64,000 nt of DNA, taken from NCBI RefSeq assembly GCF_001511835.1, contig NZ_LN997848.1, forward strand, positions 3,066,001 to 3,130,000, read 5' to 3'. Numbering within the stretch: position 1 is the stretch's first letter; each line of letters starts with the position of its first letter. Below, in pieces: positions 1 to 7,637 of the stretch. The DNA comes from Magnetospirillum sp. XM-1 (GTDB taxonomy: Bacteria > Pseudomonadota > Alphaproteobacteria > Rhodospirillales > Magnetospirillaceae). The notes below the pieces were generated by a model. That model did not search any database, had not been told where the DNA came from, and saw only the letters and a list, made by a program, of their open reading frames with translations. The translations under genes and the position numbers were made by a program.

Positions 1-582
1 ATGCATCTGGCGCCCTTGCTCACCACCTTCGTCGAGCGCTGGCCCGGGGTGGACCTGTCCATCCGCGGCGGCACCACCCGCGAAACCGTCGAGCAGGTGC
101 TGGAACGCCGGCTGGAGGGCGCCTTCGTCGCCGGTCCGGTCAACCATCCCGATCTGGTGGAGGAAACGGTGTTCCGCGAGGAACTGGTGGTGCTGACCGC
201 GCCGTCCATCGGGCGTCTGGACTGGTCGGCGGGGCTGGCCGGCTTGCGCATCGTGGTTCTGCGCTCGGGCTGTTCCTACCGCCAGCGGCTCGAGGACATC
301 CTGGCCCGGCGCGGCGTGGTGGGCTTGCGGCTGCTGGAATTCGGCACGCTGGAGGCCATTTTCGGCTGCGTCGCCGCCGGCATGGGGATCACCTTGCTGC
401 CCCGGCGCATGGTGGAGCGGGTGTGGCGCGGTCGGAAGGTGGGCGTCCATACCCTACCGCCCGACGAGGCCATGGTGGACACGGTGTTCGTCCGGCGCCG
501 GGATTCCTTCGTATCCAGCGCCCAGTCGGCTTTTCTCGACCATGTCCGCCATGGGCTGGCCCAGGCGCAGGCCGCCGAGTAG
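1..582 (+). CDS. LysR-family regulator, C-terminal part (5' end outside window)
   Basis: The reading frame is open from the first base, so the ATG at position 1 is probably an internal methionine. The 193 residues match the periplasmic-binding-protein-like effector domain of LysR regulators: the WPGVDLSIRGGTT segment near the start, a central FVAGPV strand, and the GCVAAGMGITLLPRRMVE segment near residues 122-140 are typical. The N-terminal winged-helix DNA-binding domain (about 100 residues) must lie upstream. The effector and targets cannot be told from this part. A long leader and homospermidine synthase follow on the same strand, but nothing seen here shows that it regulates them. Confidence 0.85.
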   Translation: MHLAPLLTTFVERWPGVDLSIRGGTTRETVEQVLERRLEGAFVAGPVNHPDLVEETVFREELVVLTAPSIGRLDWSAGLAGLRIVVLRSGCSYRQRLEDILARRGVVGLRLLEFGTLEAIFGCVAAGMGITLLPRRMVERVWRGRKVGVHTLPPDEAMVDTVFVRRRDSFVSSAQSAFLDHVRHGLAQAQAAE

Positions 583-958
583 GGATTATCCGTTACCTCC
601 TTGATCCAACGGGTATTGCATCGCGGTAACAGGGGGGGTATATAGCCCCACAGTGACGCACACGTACGTGCCTATGGCCCTCGTCGGTTATGCAACGACG
701 GACGCGTCCTTTTTGGAAGAGCCGCCGGGTTCTTTGGCGGCGCCCGAAAGGGAGGTGGACATGTTCGTGACCCACAAGATGGGCGTTACCCTGGAAATTC
801 CTCACAGTATGTGACGGCGGCCGTGGCCCGTTGAGGTCGCTTGCCGCCGTTGCTTTCGAACGCGGACTCCTTAGCGGAGCCCGTGGGCAGGAGCGTTGTT
901 GATGTAATCAGGTCCCGGGGGCGAAGCCGGGCCAAGCCGAGGTAAGGGGAGTACCGCT
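583..958 (+). promoter_or_regulatory. Long structured leader upstream of homospermidine synthase
   Basis: This 376-base gap contains no full-length gene. Seen directly: hairpin 682-700 (CGTCGGTT/AACGACG around ATGC, one bulge), hairpin 721-741 (GCCGCC/GGCGGC), a near-perfect Shine-Dalgarno GGAGGTG at 751-757, an 18-codon ORF at 761-814, and a stem 813-820/844-851 (GACGGCGG/CCGCCGTT) that starts exactly at the ORF stop codon. The order hairpins, strong RBS, mini-ORF, stem at its stop, then the enzyme gene resembles a leader-peptide attenuator. Polyamine genes of alphaproteobacteria are known to carry the speF leader motif; I cannot tell from memory whether this is one. Confidence 0.45.
761..814 (+). 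CDS. Putative 17-residue leader peptide
   Basis: An ATG at 761 is followed by 16 sense codons (peptide begins MFVTHKMGVT, ends PHSM) and TGA at 812-814. Its Shine-Dalgarno sequence (AAAGGGAGGTG, 747-757) is stronger than that of most full-length genes in the window, which is the main reason for listing it. The stop codon overlaps the 5' foot of a stem at 813-851, so ribosome position could change folding of the leader of the homospermidine synthase gene 145 bases downstream. No homologue is recognised, and it may be untranslated. Confidence 0.35.
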   Translation: MFVTHKMGVTLEIPHSM

Positions 959-2362
959 ATGCGCACCATTGTCTTCAGGGGCCGTTTGGTCATCATCGGC
1001 TGCGGCAGCATCGGCCAGGGCATTCTGCCCCTCATCCTGCGCCATATCGAGATCGAACCGGCCCAAATCACCATCATCACCGCTTGCGAACGCGGCCGCG
1101 AGGTCGCCGCCGAATACGGCATCCAATTCATCAACAAGCCGCTGACCAAGGATGATTTCCGCGACCGTCTGACTCCCATGCTGCGCAAGGGCGACTTCCT
1201 GCTGAATCTTTCGGTGGATGTGTCGTCGACCGCGCTGGTCGAGCTGTGCCGCGATCTCGGCGTGCTTTATCAGGACACCTGCATCGAACCCTGGGCCGGC
1301 GGCTATACCGATCCCAGCCTGTCGCCCAGCTTGCGCACCAATTACGCGCTGCGCGAGGAGATGCTGCGCCTTCGGGTCAAGGGCCCGGCGCCCACGGCGC
1401 TGGTCACCCACGGCGCCAATCCCGGTCTGGTCTCCCACTTCGTCAAGCAGGCGCTGCTCGACATCGCCGCCGATACCGGCCTGGGGAGCGACGTTCCCAA
1501 GGACCGGCAGGGCTGGGGCGAACTGGCGTCACGCCTGGGCGTCAAGGTCATCCACATCGCCGAGCGCGATACCCAGCAGGGCACCGTCCCCAAGGGACCG
1601 GACGAATTCGTCAACACCTGGTCCATCGACGGTTTCGTCGGCGAGGGATGCCAGCCGGCCGAACTGGGCTGGGGCACCCACGAGAAGGAGATGCCCGCCG
1701 ATGGCCGCCGGCACGAATTCGGCGGCGACGCGGCCATCTACCTGCTGAAGCCGGGCGCCAGCCAGAAGGTGCGGACCTGGACGCCGGTGGAAGGGGCCTT
1801 CCATGGTTTCCTCATCACCCACAACGAATCCATCTCCATCGCCGATTACTTCACGGTGAGGGATGGGGAGCGGATCGCCTATCGCCCCACCGTGCATTAC
1901 GCCTATCACCCTTGCGACGCCGCCGTGCTGTCGCTGCACGAACTGGCGGGCAAGAACTGGGCGATGCCGTCCAAGCAGCGTCTGATGGTCAAGGAACTGG
2001 TCAGCGGCATCGACGAACTGGGCGTGCTGATCGCCGGCCACGCCAAGGGCGCCTATTGGTACGGCTCGCAGCTGTCCATCGCCGAGGCCCGCGAACTGGC
2101 GCCGCACAACAGCGCCACCAGCCTGCAGGTCACCGCCACGGTGCTGGCCGGCATGGTCTGGGCGCTGGAAAACCCCATGCGGGGCATCGTCGAACCCGAC
2201 GAGATCGATTTCCAGCGCATCCTGGAAATCGCCCGGCCTTATCTCGGCCCGGTGGTCGGGGTCTACACCGACTGGACGCCGCTGGACGGCCGCGGCGCAT
2301 TGTTCGCCGAGGATCTGGACACTTCCGATCCCTGGCAGTTCAAGAACGTCCGGGTGATCTGA
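959..2362 (+). CDS. hss: Homospermidine synthase
   Basis: 467 residues, the usual length for bacterial homospermidine synthase. The enzyme makes sym-homospermidine from two putrescines, or from putrescine and spermidine, using bound NAD+ as transient hydride carrier in the cytosol. The N-terminus holds the Rossmann dinucleotide loop GCGSIGQG (residues 14-21), and the body (TDPSLSPSLRTNYALREEML, THGANPGLVSHFVKQALL) is characteristic of the family. The start ATG has GGTAAGGGGAG about 8 bases upstream. Homospermidine is a typical alphaproteobacterial polyamine. The gene is preceded by a 376-base structured leader with a mini-ORF, which suggests post-transcriptional control, perhaps by polyamine level (inference). 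Confidence 0.93.
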   Translation: MRTIVFRGRLVIIGCGSIGQGILPLILRHIEIEPAQITIITACERGREVAAEYGIQFINKPLTKDDFRDRLTPMLRKGDFLLNLSVDVSSTALVELCRDLGVLYQDTCIEPWAGGYTDPSLSPSLRTNYALREEMLRLRVKGPAPTALVTHGANPGLVSHFVKQALLDIAADTGLGSDVPKDRQGWGELASRLGVKVIHIAERDTQQGTVPKGPDEFVNTWSIDGFVGEGCQPAELGWGTHEKEMPADGRRHEFGGDAAIYLLKPGASQKVRTWTPVEGAFHGFLITHNESISIADYFTVRDGERIAYRPTVHYAYHPCDAAVLSLHELAGKNWAMPSKQRLMVKELVSGIDELGVLIAGHAKGAYWYGSQLSIAEARELAPHNSATSLQVTATVLAGMVWALENPMRGIVEPDEIDFQRILEIARPYLGPVVGVYTDWTPLDGRGALFAEDLDTSDPWQFKNVRVI

Positions 2363-2364
2363 CC

Positions 2365-2685
2365 TTAGCGGCAGACGAAGAAGTTGTTGGTCTGGATCTC
2401 TGCCGGGCAGGGCTGTTGCGGCTCGCCGTCGTTGCGGCGTTCCTCGTTGTCCGCTGCGCAGCGTTGCGCGGGGGAAATGTCGCCGGAGGTGCCGATATTC
2501 ATGCGGGCATAGCCTTTGGGGCAGGTCCGCGCGGCGGCGGCGTGGCAGGATTCCAGCTTCAGGGTGCTGCCGCAATTGACGTGATGGTAAGTGGAGCCGT
2601 CGGGGCGGCGGAAGGTTGTGACCTCGGCGCAGGCGCCCAGGAACAGCAGCAACGACACAACCGCGACGAGTCTCATGCTTTTCAT
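2365..2685 (-). CDS. Cysteine-rich small lipoprotein
   Basis: A 106-residue protein with a short basic start, a hydrophobic stretch and lipobox LGAC ending at Cys19, so it should be lipidated and exported. The mature part has six more cysteines spread over about 85 residues, suggesting disulfides in the periplasm. A second ATG at 2676 sits nine bases after AGAGG and may be the true start (103 residues). It is convergent with homospermidine synthase, only two bases from its stop. No known family is recognised. Confidence 0.7.
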   Translation of the reverse strand: MKSMRLVAVVSLLLFLGACAEVTTFRRPDGSTYHHVNCGSTLKLESCHAAAARTCPKGYARMNIGTSGDISPAQRCAADNEERRNDGEPQQPCPAEIQTNNFFVCR

Positions 2686-2757
2686 CCTCTGGTTCCCGGC
2701 TTGCCACCGGGAGCCAGAGGATAGCCGTCCGCAATCTTCGATGCAAACGGCGGCGAA

Positions 2758-2946
2758 TCACATTTTCAGGCGGCTGGCGTGGCGGGCTTCCTCGCTGGCT
2801 TCGATGCCGACCGAGGCGATGGATTCCGCCAGTCCGCCAAAGCCCATCAGGCGTGCTTCCTGGGCGAGATCTTCCAGCAGCCGGGCAATGTGGAGGGCGG
2901 CGGCGGCGGTGGGCTGGTCCGAGGGACCTTTGCCGGTGATGATCAT
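2758..2946 (-). CDS. Small conserved-type hypothetical protein, 62 residues
   Basis: Starts at an ATG (2946) with AAAGGGAGA about nine bases upstream; an upstream in-frame extension would overlap the previous gene and lacks such a site. The peptide begins MIITGKGPSD and is otherwise helical and Ala/Glu-rich (LLEDLAQEARLMGFGGLAESI). It has no membrane segment or signal peptide. It is the last gene of a minus-strand run GNAT (4010) - RHH protein (3398) - this gene, spaced 6 and 23 bases, so probably one operon. Function unknown. Confidence 0.6.
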   Translation of the reverse strand: MIITGKGPSDQPTAAAALHIARLLEDLAQEARLMGFGGLAESIASVGIEASEEARHASRLKM

Positions 2947-2969
2947 GGGACGGGTCTCCCTTTGTCGGA

Positions 2970-3398
2970 TCAGGCCGGAACCGGCTGGTTGGGCTGGCTG
3001 GCCATATTGCTGTTCAGCACGAAGACGCGGATCGCCGAGGTCAGGCTGCTGGCTTCGAACCTGCGCCGCGCGGCCTCGCACAGATCGTCGATGGTGCAGT
3101 GCGCCTCGCCGGCCATCACTTCCAGGGCCTGCCAGAACTCGTTCTCCAGCTTGACGCTGGTGCGCTTGCCCTTGATCCGGACGTTGCGGCAGATCAGCGT
3201 CACCGGCCGCTTGCGCGGGATTTCTTCCCGCGCATAGGCTTCCGGGTCGGCCAGGCGCTCGTCCAGGGTGTTGATGGCGACCTCGAGGATCGCCATCAGC
3301 GGGCCGTCGTCACGGTCGAACGCCTTGTCGGCCAGACGCTTCAACTCGATGCGCAGGTTGAGGTCGGCGATCATGCCCTGACGGTCTTGCCAATTCAT
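2970..3398 (-). CDS. Ribbon-helix-helix domain protein
   Basis: 142 residues. The C-terminal half (about residues 65-115: RNVRIKGKRTSVKLENEFWQ, then a helix with CTIDDLCEAARRRF) matches the RHH_4-type ribbon-helix-helix domain common in alphaproteobacteria: a basic beta strand, then two helices. The N-terminal 60 residues are a helical extension with no known family. Family members are small DNA-binding proteins, usually of unknown target. Start ATG has GGAG nine bases upstream. It lies six bases after the GNAT gene stop, so the two are likely cotranscribed. Confidence 0.75.
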   Translation of the reverse strand: MNWQDRQGMIADLNLRIELKRLADKAFDRDDGPLMAILEVAINTLDERLADPEAYAREEIPRKRPVTLICRNVRIKGKRTSVKLENEFWQALEVMAGEAHCTIDDLCEAARRRFEASSLTSAIRVFVLNSNMASQPNQPVPA

Positions 3399-3404
3399 GG
3401 CGGG

Positions 3405-4010
3405 CTACTCCGCGGCCGAAAGGTGGACGGGAGCCTTGAGCTTGCTGAAATCCCAGTTGCCTTCCTGCTGGACGATCAGGGATTCGAACTCCGGGTCGCC
3501 GAACGGGCCGGCCTGAATGCTGCCCAGGTCGGGGCGGCGCGGAATGTCGTGGACGATGGGAACCAGGGTGCCGCGGTACATGGTGATGGCCTCGCCCGAC
3601 TGACGGCCGCCGAAGCGCTTCCAGAAATTCACCGTCTCCAGCCGGGCGCGCCCGGCGGCGATGCGGTATCCCTTCTGGCGGGCCAGATCCAGGGCGGCCC
3701 GGGCCAGCGAGGCCAGGACCTGATAGGAACGGTAGCGCTTGCGGATGCCGACCCGCTCGAGAAGGGCGAAATCGGCGAACCAGCGCACCCGGATGACCCC
3801 GGCCGGATCTCCATCCACGAAGGCGATCAGGTGGGTGGCCACGTAATCGTTGCCGTTGAACTCGTCGAAATAGGTGATGTTGTCCTCTTCAGCGAGGAAA
3901 ACCGCAGCGCGAATGGCCATGGCCATGGCGAATTCGTCCGGAGTGCGGGCGATCTTCACGGTAACAGACGCGCTGGGGACCTTGCTACCGTTGCGGATCT
4001 CTGTCGTCAT
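3405..4010 (-). CDS. GNAT-family N-acetyltransferase
   Basis: 201 residues from the ATG at 4010, which has GGAGGC eight bases upstream; an in-frame ATG at 4028 is six codons earlier and less well placed. The GNAT pattern is visible: IRAAVFLAEEDN, the strand AGVIRVRWF, the pyrophosphate-binding helix region RVGIRKRYRSYQVLASLARA, and late GYRIAAGRARLETVNFWKRFGG. It should transfer an acyl group from acetyl-CoA (or acyl-ACP) to an amine; the substrate is unknown. First gene of a probable three-gene minus-strand operon with the RHH protein. Confidence 0.75.
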   Translation of the reverse strand: MTTEIRNGSKVPSASVTVKIARTPDEFAMAMAIRAAVFLAEEDNITYFDEFNGNDYVATHLIAFVDGDPAGVIRVRWFADFALLERVGIRKRYRSYQVLASLARAALDLARQKGYRIAAGRARLETVNFWKRFGGRQSGEAITMYRGTLVPIVHDIPRRPDLGSIQAGPFGDPEFESLIVQQEGNWDFSKLKAPVHLSAAE

Positions 4011-4114
4011 CGGTGCGCCTCCATGCAAGAAACTCGTTGGGGGCTATCTTGCAGGGATGCGCGGTGTTACGGTATGCCGTGAAATGTGAATACCGAGGGG
4101 TGTCGCAAGAGGGC

Positions 4115-5047
4115 ATGGGTCAGTTTCGCCTGCACGACTGGAACGACGTCCGGCTGATCATCGCCTGCGCCGAGCATAAGAGCTTCGCCGCGGCCGCCGC
4201 GGCCATGGGCGTGGATCAGACCACGGTCAGCCGCCGGATCGGCAACATGGAGGCCGCCATAGGGCGGCCGCTGTTCACCCGGCGCAAGTCGGGGGCGGCA
4301 CCGACGCCGGCGGGCGAGGCCCTGCTGGAGCGGGCGCGGGCCATGGCGGCGCTGGCCGACGACTTCGAAGGCGCCATGCAGGGCCTGACCAGCTTTCAAA
4401 GCCCCAAGGTGACGGTGGCAGCCAGCGAGGGATTGCTGACCTACACCCTGATTCCCGCCCTGATGGGCCAGGACAAGCATGAGCTGCCGCTCGACCGCAG
4501 CCTGGTGAGAAACGAACTGCCCAAGCTGGCGTTCACCACCGCGCCGGCCAAGGCCGACATCTCCGTCATGGCGACCTCGCCGGGAGATCTGCCCAAGGTC
4601 GGCGGCTCCGTCCATGTGCGGCGGGTCGGAACCATGAATTTCGTCCCCGTGGCCAGTCGGGGTTTCCTGCACGAATTGCGGGGAGTCTCCAGCTTCGATG
4701 ATCTGGCGCAGCTGCCGCTGCTCGACATCGGAATCTACCGCGCCATTCGCGGCCTGGACGCCTGGAACGGCCTGGTGGCCAGCAAGCAGGGGGAGGGGGT
4801 CAGCGTGGCCGCCAATACGCCCAAGGTCCAGCGCCCCTTGCTGGGAGGCGAAGGCATCTCGCTTCTTCCGGACTATTCGACGCTCTACGAGCATCAGTTG
4901 GAAGCCGTCGACGTCAAAACCCCGTCTCTGGCGGTGTCGCTGTGGCTGGTCTCGCACGAAGATACCCTGCGCGAGCCGTCGGTTCGCGATCTGTACGACC
5001 TGCTGGCCGGCATGTTCACCACATCGGCGTGGTACCGGGAAAAGTGA
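4115..5047 (+). CDS. LysR-family transcriptional regulator
   Basis: 310 residues. The N-terminal winged helix-turn-helix is clear (DWNDVRLIIACAEHKSF, then GVDQTTVSRRIGNMEAAIG, FTRR), followed by a linker helix and an effector-binding domain with the common LLDIG and GEGISLLPDY segments. Start choice is uncertain: ATG 4115 follows AAGAGGG with almost no spacing, while GTG 4100 in the same frame has GAGGG just ahead. It is divergent from the GNAT gene with about 100 bases between, the usual arrangement for a LysR regulator and its target, but the target is not proven. Confidence 0.85.
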   Translation: MGQFRLHDWNDVRLIIACAEHKSFAAAAAAMGVDQTTVSRRIGNMEAAIGRPLFTRRKSGAAPTPAGEALLERARAMAALADDFEGAMQGLTSFQSPKVTVAASEGLLTYTLIPALMGQDKHELPLDRSLVRNELPKLAFTTAPAKADISVMATSPGDLPKVGGSVHVRRVGTMNFVPVASRGFLHELRGVSSFDDLAQLPLLDIGIYRAIRGLDAWNGLVASKQGEGVSVAANTPKVQRPLLGGEGISLLPDYSTLYEHQLEAVDVKTPSLAVSLWLVSHEDTLREPSVRDLYDLLAGMFTTSAWYREK

Positions 5048-5109
5048 ATCCGGATTTGCTGCAATGCGGTAAATGCATACCCAGGTATTCAGCTGCATAC
5101 TAAAAACGG

Positions 5110-5137
5110 TTGCGTTTGCCCCCGTGTCGGTTAGAAT
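5110..5137 (+). promoter_or_regulatory. Sigma-70 type promoter for the XRE regulator gene
   Basis: -35 TTGCGT (5110-5115), 16-base spacer, -10 TAGAAT (5132-5137). Transcription would begin near 5144, giving a 29-base leader to the TTG start at 5173. This supports TTG 5173 over the upstream ATG at 5110, which would lie inside the -35 element. An inverted repeat ATACC-CA-GGTAT lies upstream at about 5083-5094. Confidence 0.5.
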
Positions 5138-5172
5138 GCAACCATGTTTCTCACTCAATTAGGGGTATTGTT

Positions 5173-5640
5173 TTGGCGAAGCGAAATGTATCGACCAGGG
5201 GGCGGCTGGAGAGCGGAGCTCCCAATCCGGTGGACGTTCACGTCGGTGGCCGCATGCGTCTGCGCCGCACGCTGTTGGGCATGAGCCAGGAAAAGCTGGG
5301 CGAGGCCATCGGCCTGACCTTCCAGCAGGTTCAGAAGTACGAGCGCGGCGCCAACCGTATCGGCGCTTCGCGCCTTTTCGACCTGTCGCGCGTTCTCGAC
5401 GTGCCGGTGTCCTACTTCTTCGACGACATGGCCGATCAGGTCCAGGCGCAGAGCCCCGTGAACATCATCAAGGGTTCGGTCGGGCTGTCGGAAGAGCCTG
5501 CCACCTTCGAGGCCGACCCCATGACCAAGCGCGAGACGCTGGAACTGGTCCGCGCCTACTACAACATCACCGATCCTCAGGTCCGCAAGCGGGTCTACGA
5601 ATTGGCCAAGGCTCTGGCTGCCGTTGCCGGCACCGAATAG
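5173..5640 (+). CDS. XRE-family helix-turn-helix regulator
   Basis: 155 residues from a TTG start with AGGGG seven bases upstream. The HTH spans about residues 20-80: VGGRMRLRRTLLGMSQEKLG, then GLTFQQVQKYERGANRIG, a sequence very well conserved among short alphaproteobacterial XRE proteins. The C-terminal part (residues 110-150) is helical (MTKRETLELVRAYYNITDPQ) and may be an oligomerisation tail. It is probably a soluble DNA-binding repressor or regulator; the regulon is unknown. It is monocistronic: a promoter lies upstream and the next gene starts 165 bases later. Confidence 0.88.
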   Translation: MAKRNVSTRGRLESGAPNPVDVHVGGRMRLRRTLLGMSQEKLGEAIGLTFQQVQKYERGANRIGASRLFDLSRVLDVPVSYFFDDMADQVQAQSPVNIIKGSVGLSEEPATFEADPMTKRETLELVRAYYNITDPQVRKRVYELAKALAAVAGTE

Positions 5641-5804
5641 AGTCCGTCGGTACGAGTGAGAAATGCGGCCGGGGCATGCCCCGGCCGTATTCGTTTGGGA
5701 GCGTCGGCGAGGAACCGGCCGAGTGGGTTCTTGTCAATTGCCGCCGCCCGAGCCATTCTCGACGGATCGCGCCGTTCCCTTCCCGCAGTGCAAGCCTCCG
5801 CCCC

Positions 5805-6707
5805 ATGGATGAAGTCCAAGATTTTCCCGAGATGATGGACACCCATCAGGTGGCCCGCTACCTGCGCATCAAGGAGCGCAAGGTCTACGAGCTGCTGAAG
5901 GAGCGGCGGATTCCCTGTACCAGGGTGACCGGCAAGTGGCTGTTTCCCAAGGGTGAGATCGACGCCTGGCTGAAGCGCAACAGCGCCTCGCCGTCGGACG
6001 CTCCCCGCCAGGGACCGGCGCCCATGGTGGTGGCCGGCAGCCACGATCCCTTGCTGGAATGGTGCCTGCGGGAAATGGGCGGGGGACTGGCCGTCCTGCC
6101 GGGATCGTCCATGGATGGCTTGCGCCAGCTGGCCGCCGGCGAGGCGGCGGTGGCCGGCATCCATCTCCTTGATCCGGAGAGCGGCGCCTACAATCTGCCC
6201 CAGGTTCAGGACGTGCTGGCCGAGCGCAACGTGGTGCTGATCGAATGGGCCTGGCGCCAGCAAGGACTGGTGGTGGCGTCGGGCAATCCGCTGGGCATCG
6301 CCTCGCTGGCCGATCTGGCGACGGCCAAGGCCCGCGTGGTGCTGCGCCAGGAGGGGGCGGGCAGCAGGCTGTTGCTGGATCGCCTGCTGGCCGAGGCCGG
6401 AATCGCTCCGGACGCCCTGGTTACCGCCAAGGTTCCGGTGCGCAGCGAGACCGATGTCGGCCTGGCCATTCTGGAAGGCGCCGCCGATGCCGGCTTGGCC
6501 GTCGCCTCGGTGGCCAAGAGCCTGAAACTGGACTTCGTGCCGTTGCACCGCGAGCGTTTCGACCTGGCGGTGGATCGCCGCGCCTATTTCGAGCCGCCCA
6601 TCCAGACGTTGCTGGCCTTCACCCGCACCGTGGAATTCGCCCGTCGGGCGGAAACCCTGGGGGGCTACGATATTTCGGGAATCGGCGCCATTCGCTGGAA
6701 CGGCTAG
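5805..6707 (+). CDS. HTH (excisionase-type) regulator with periplasmic-binding-protein-like domain, molybdate-regulator type
   Basis: About 300 residues. An N-terminal MerR/excisionase-like HTH (DTHQVARYLRIKERKVYELL, then TGKWLFPKGEIDAWL) is joined to a PBP-like domain (about residues 75-295; AVAGIHLLDPESG, VLRQEGAGSRLLLDRLL, ADAGLAVASVAKSL). This architecture is the family annotated as molybdate-binding domain regulators (COG1910 type). No clear RBS exists at ATG 5805; ATG 5832 is an alternative. The neighbouring convergent DUF2478 gene belongs to a family often found with molybdenum genes, which supports a metal-oxyanion role (inference). Its TAG stop lies within the terminal repeat of the element at 6704-6826. 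Confidence 0.8.
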   Translation: MDEVQDFPEMMDTHQVARYLRIKERKVYELLKERRIPCTRVTGKWLFPKGEIDAWLKRNSASPSDAPRQGPAPMVVAGSHDPLLEWCLREMGGGLAVLPGSSMDGLRQLAAGEAAVAGIHLLDPESGAYNLPQVQDVLAERNVVLIEWAWRQQGLVVASGNPLGIASLADLATAKARVVLRQEGAGSRLLLDRLLAEAGIAPDALVTAKVPVRSETDVGLAILEGAADAGLAVASVAKSLKLDFVPLHRERFDLAVDRRAYFEPPIQTLLAFTRTVEFARRAETLGGYDISGIGAIRWNG

Positions 6708-6826
6708 TGTGGTGATTCTGAAATTCGCAGCATTCTGCGAGTTTCAGAATCACCACACAATTCAATTGGCTAGTGGCCTGCTTATCCCCGAAAATCATGA
6801 TATGAATTTCGGGGGCAGGACACTAG
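6704..6826. repeat. 123-bp MITE-like palindromic element
   Basis: Bounded by CTAGTGT (6704-6710) and ACACTAG (6820-6826). Inside is a 23-bp nearly perfect inverted repeat, 6708-6730 against 6735-6757 (one mismatch, CATT loop), then a second imperfect hairpin, about 6770-6826 (CCCGAAA/TTTCGGG and CCTGC/GCAGG arms). The two ends match over 13 of 19 bases (TGTGGTGATTCTGAAATTC and TGTCCTGCCCCCGAAATTC). CTAG at both ends could be a 4-bp target duplication, as in IS5-type insertion (inference). It lies between convergent genes, supplies both stop codons, and would act as a bidirectional terminator. Confidence 0.65.
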
Positions 6827-7407
6827 GCGTCGGCCGTCTGGGCGGAGCGCAGCATCCGTGACGAGCGCGGCACGCCGCGTGGCCGGACCGTGTCCCACCA
6901 GCGCATCAGCGCGCCGCAGCCCGGACTCAGTTCCTCGGCCAAGCCGCCGGTCAGTTCCCGCCAGTGCGCCAGCAGCGGCGATTCCACCGAGGTCAGCAGT
7001 GGGATGCCGCAGCTGACGGCGGCCAGCATCTCGTCGATCATGCCCCGGCCCTGGGATTCCAGCTTGCCGAACTTGTTGACGATCAGCAGGTCGGTTTCGC
7101 CCGCCATGGCCCGGCGAAGGACCGAAGTGGCCTCGGCCACCGCCTGGGTGTCGACCCGGCAGCAGGTGGAGCCGGTACCCAAATCCTGGCTGATGCGGAA
7201 TTCCTCGCCGTTCTCCAGGTCCACCAGGGTCATGGTGCAGGCGCACGACGCCGGCGACGGGGAATTGCGCTGGATCAGTCCACGGACGTGATACCCCTGG
7301 CCCTGGAGGATGCGGGCGAATCCTTCCATGGAATCCGGAGATCCGGCCTCCGGCGATCGGACGATCACGCCGACTTTCGGCGGAATTTCGATAGGGTCTT
7401 CGGCCAT
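6823..7407 (-). CDS. DUF2478 family NTP-binding-like protein
   Basis: 194 residues from ATG 7407, which is preceded by GGGAG/GGGAA; a longer in-frame start at 7452 is less likely. The protein shows the DUF2478 pattern: GVIVRSPEAG near the start, HVRGLIQRNSP, the Cys pair in CACTMTLVDLENGEEFRIS, the STCCRVD segment, and LLIVNKFGKLESQGRGM, a Walker-B/NKxG-like stretch. Family genes are often linked to molybdate transport or Mo-enzyme loci (known association), which fits the convergent HTH-PBP regulator. The exact role is unknown. The stop codon lies in the terminal repeat of the adjacent MITE-like element. Confidence 0.75.
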   Translation of the reverse strand: MAEDPIEIPPKVGVIVRSPEAGSPDSMEGFARILQGQGYHVRGLIQRNSPSPASCACTMTLVDLENGEEFRISQDLGTGSTCCRVDTQAVAEATSVLRRAMAGETDLLIVNKFGKLESQGRGMIDEMLAAVSCGIPLLTSVESPLLAHWRELTGGLAEELSPGCGALMRWWDTVRPRGVPRSSRMLRSAQTADA

Positions 7408-7637
7408 GAGGATTCCCGGACTCCCGATCTTTTCCCTTATCAGATGTATCATATTGTAAGGGATCGCGACACCAGCCTTGCTGGATAGGCCGAAAATAAG
7501 AATATTCAGTCGTTATGCAGCCTTCGGCCTTGTGATTGCCTGGGCGTCATTGAACAATGATGCGGGACGGGAAGACGATGAGGGTGAGCATGCTGTCGTT
7601 GCCGAAGGGGCTTGAGGGACGCGGAGGGGGCGGCTGA

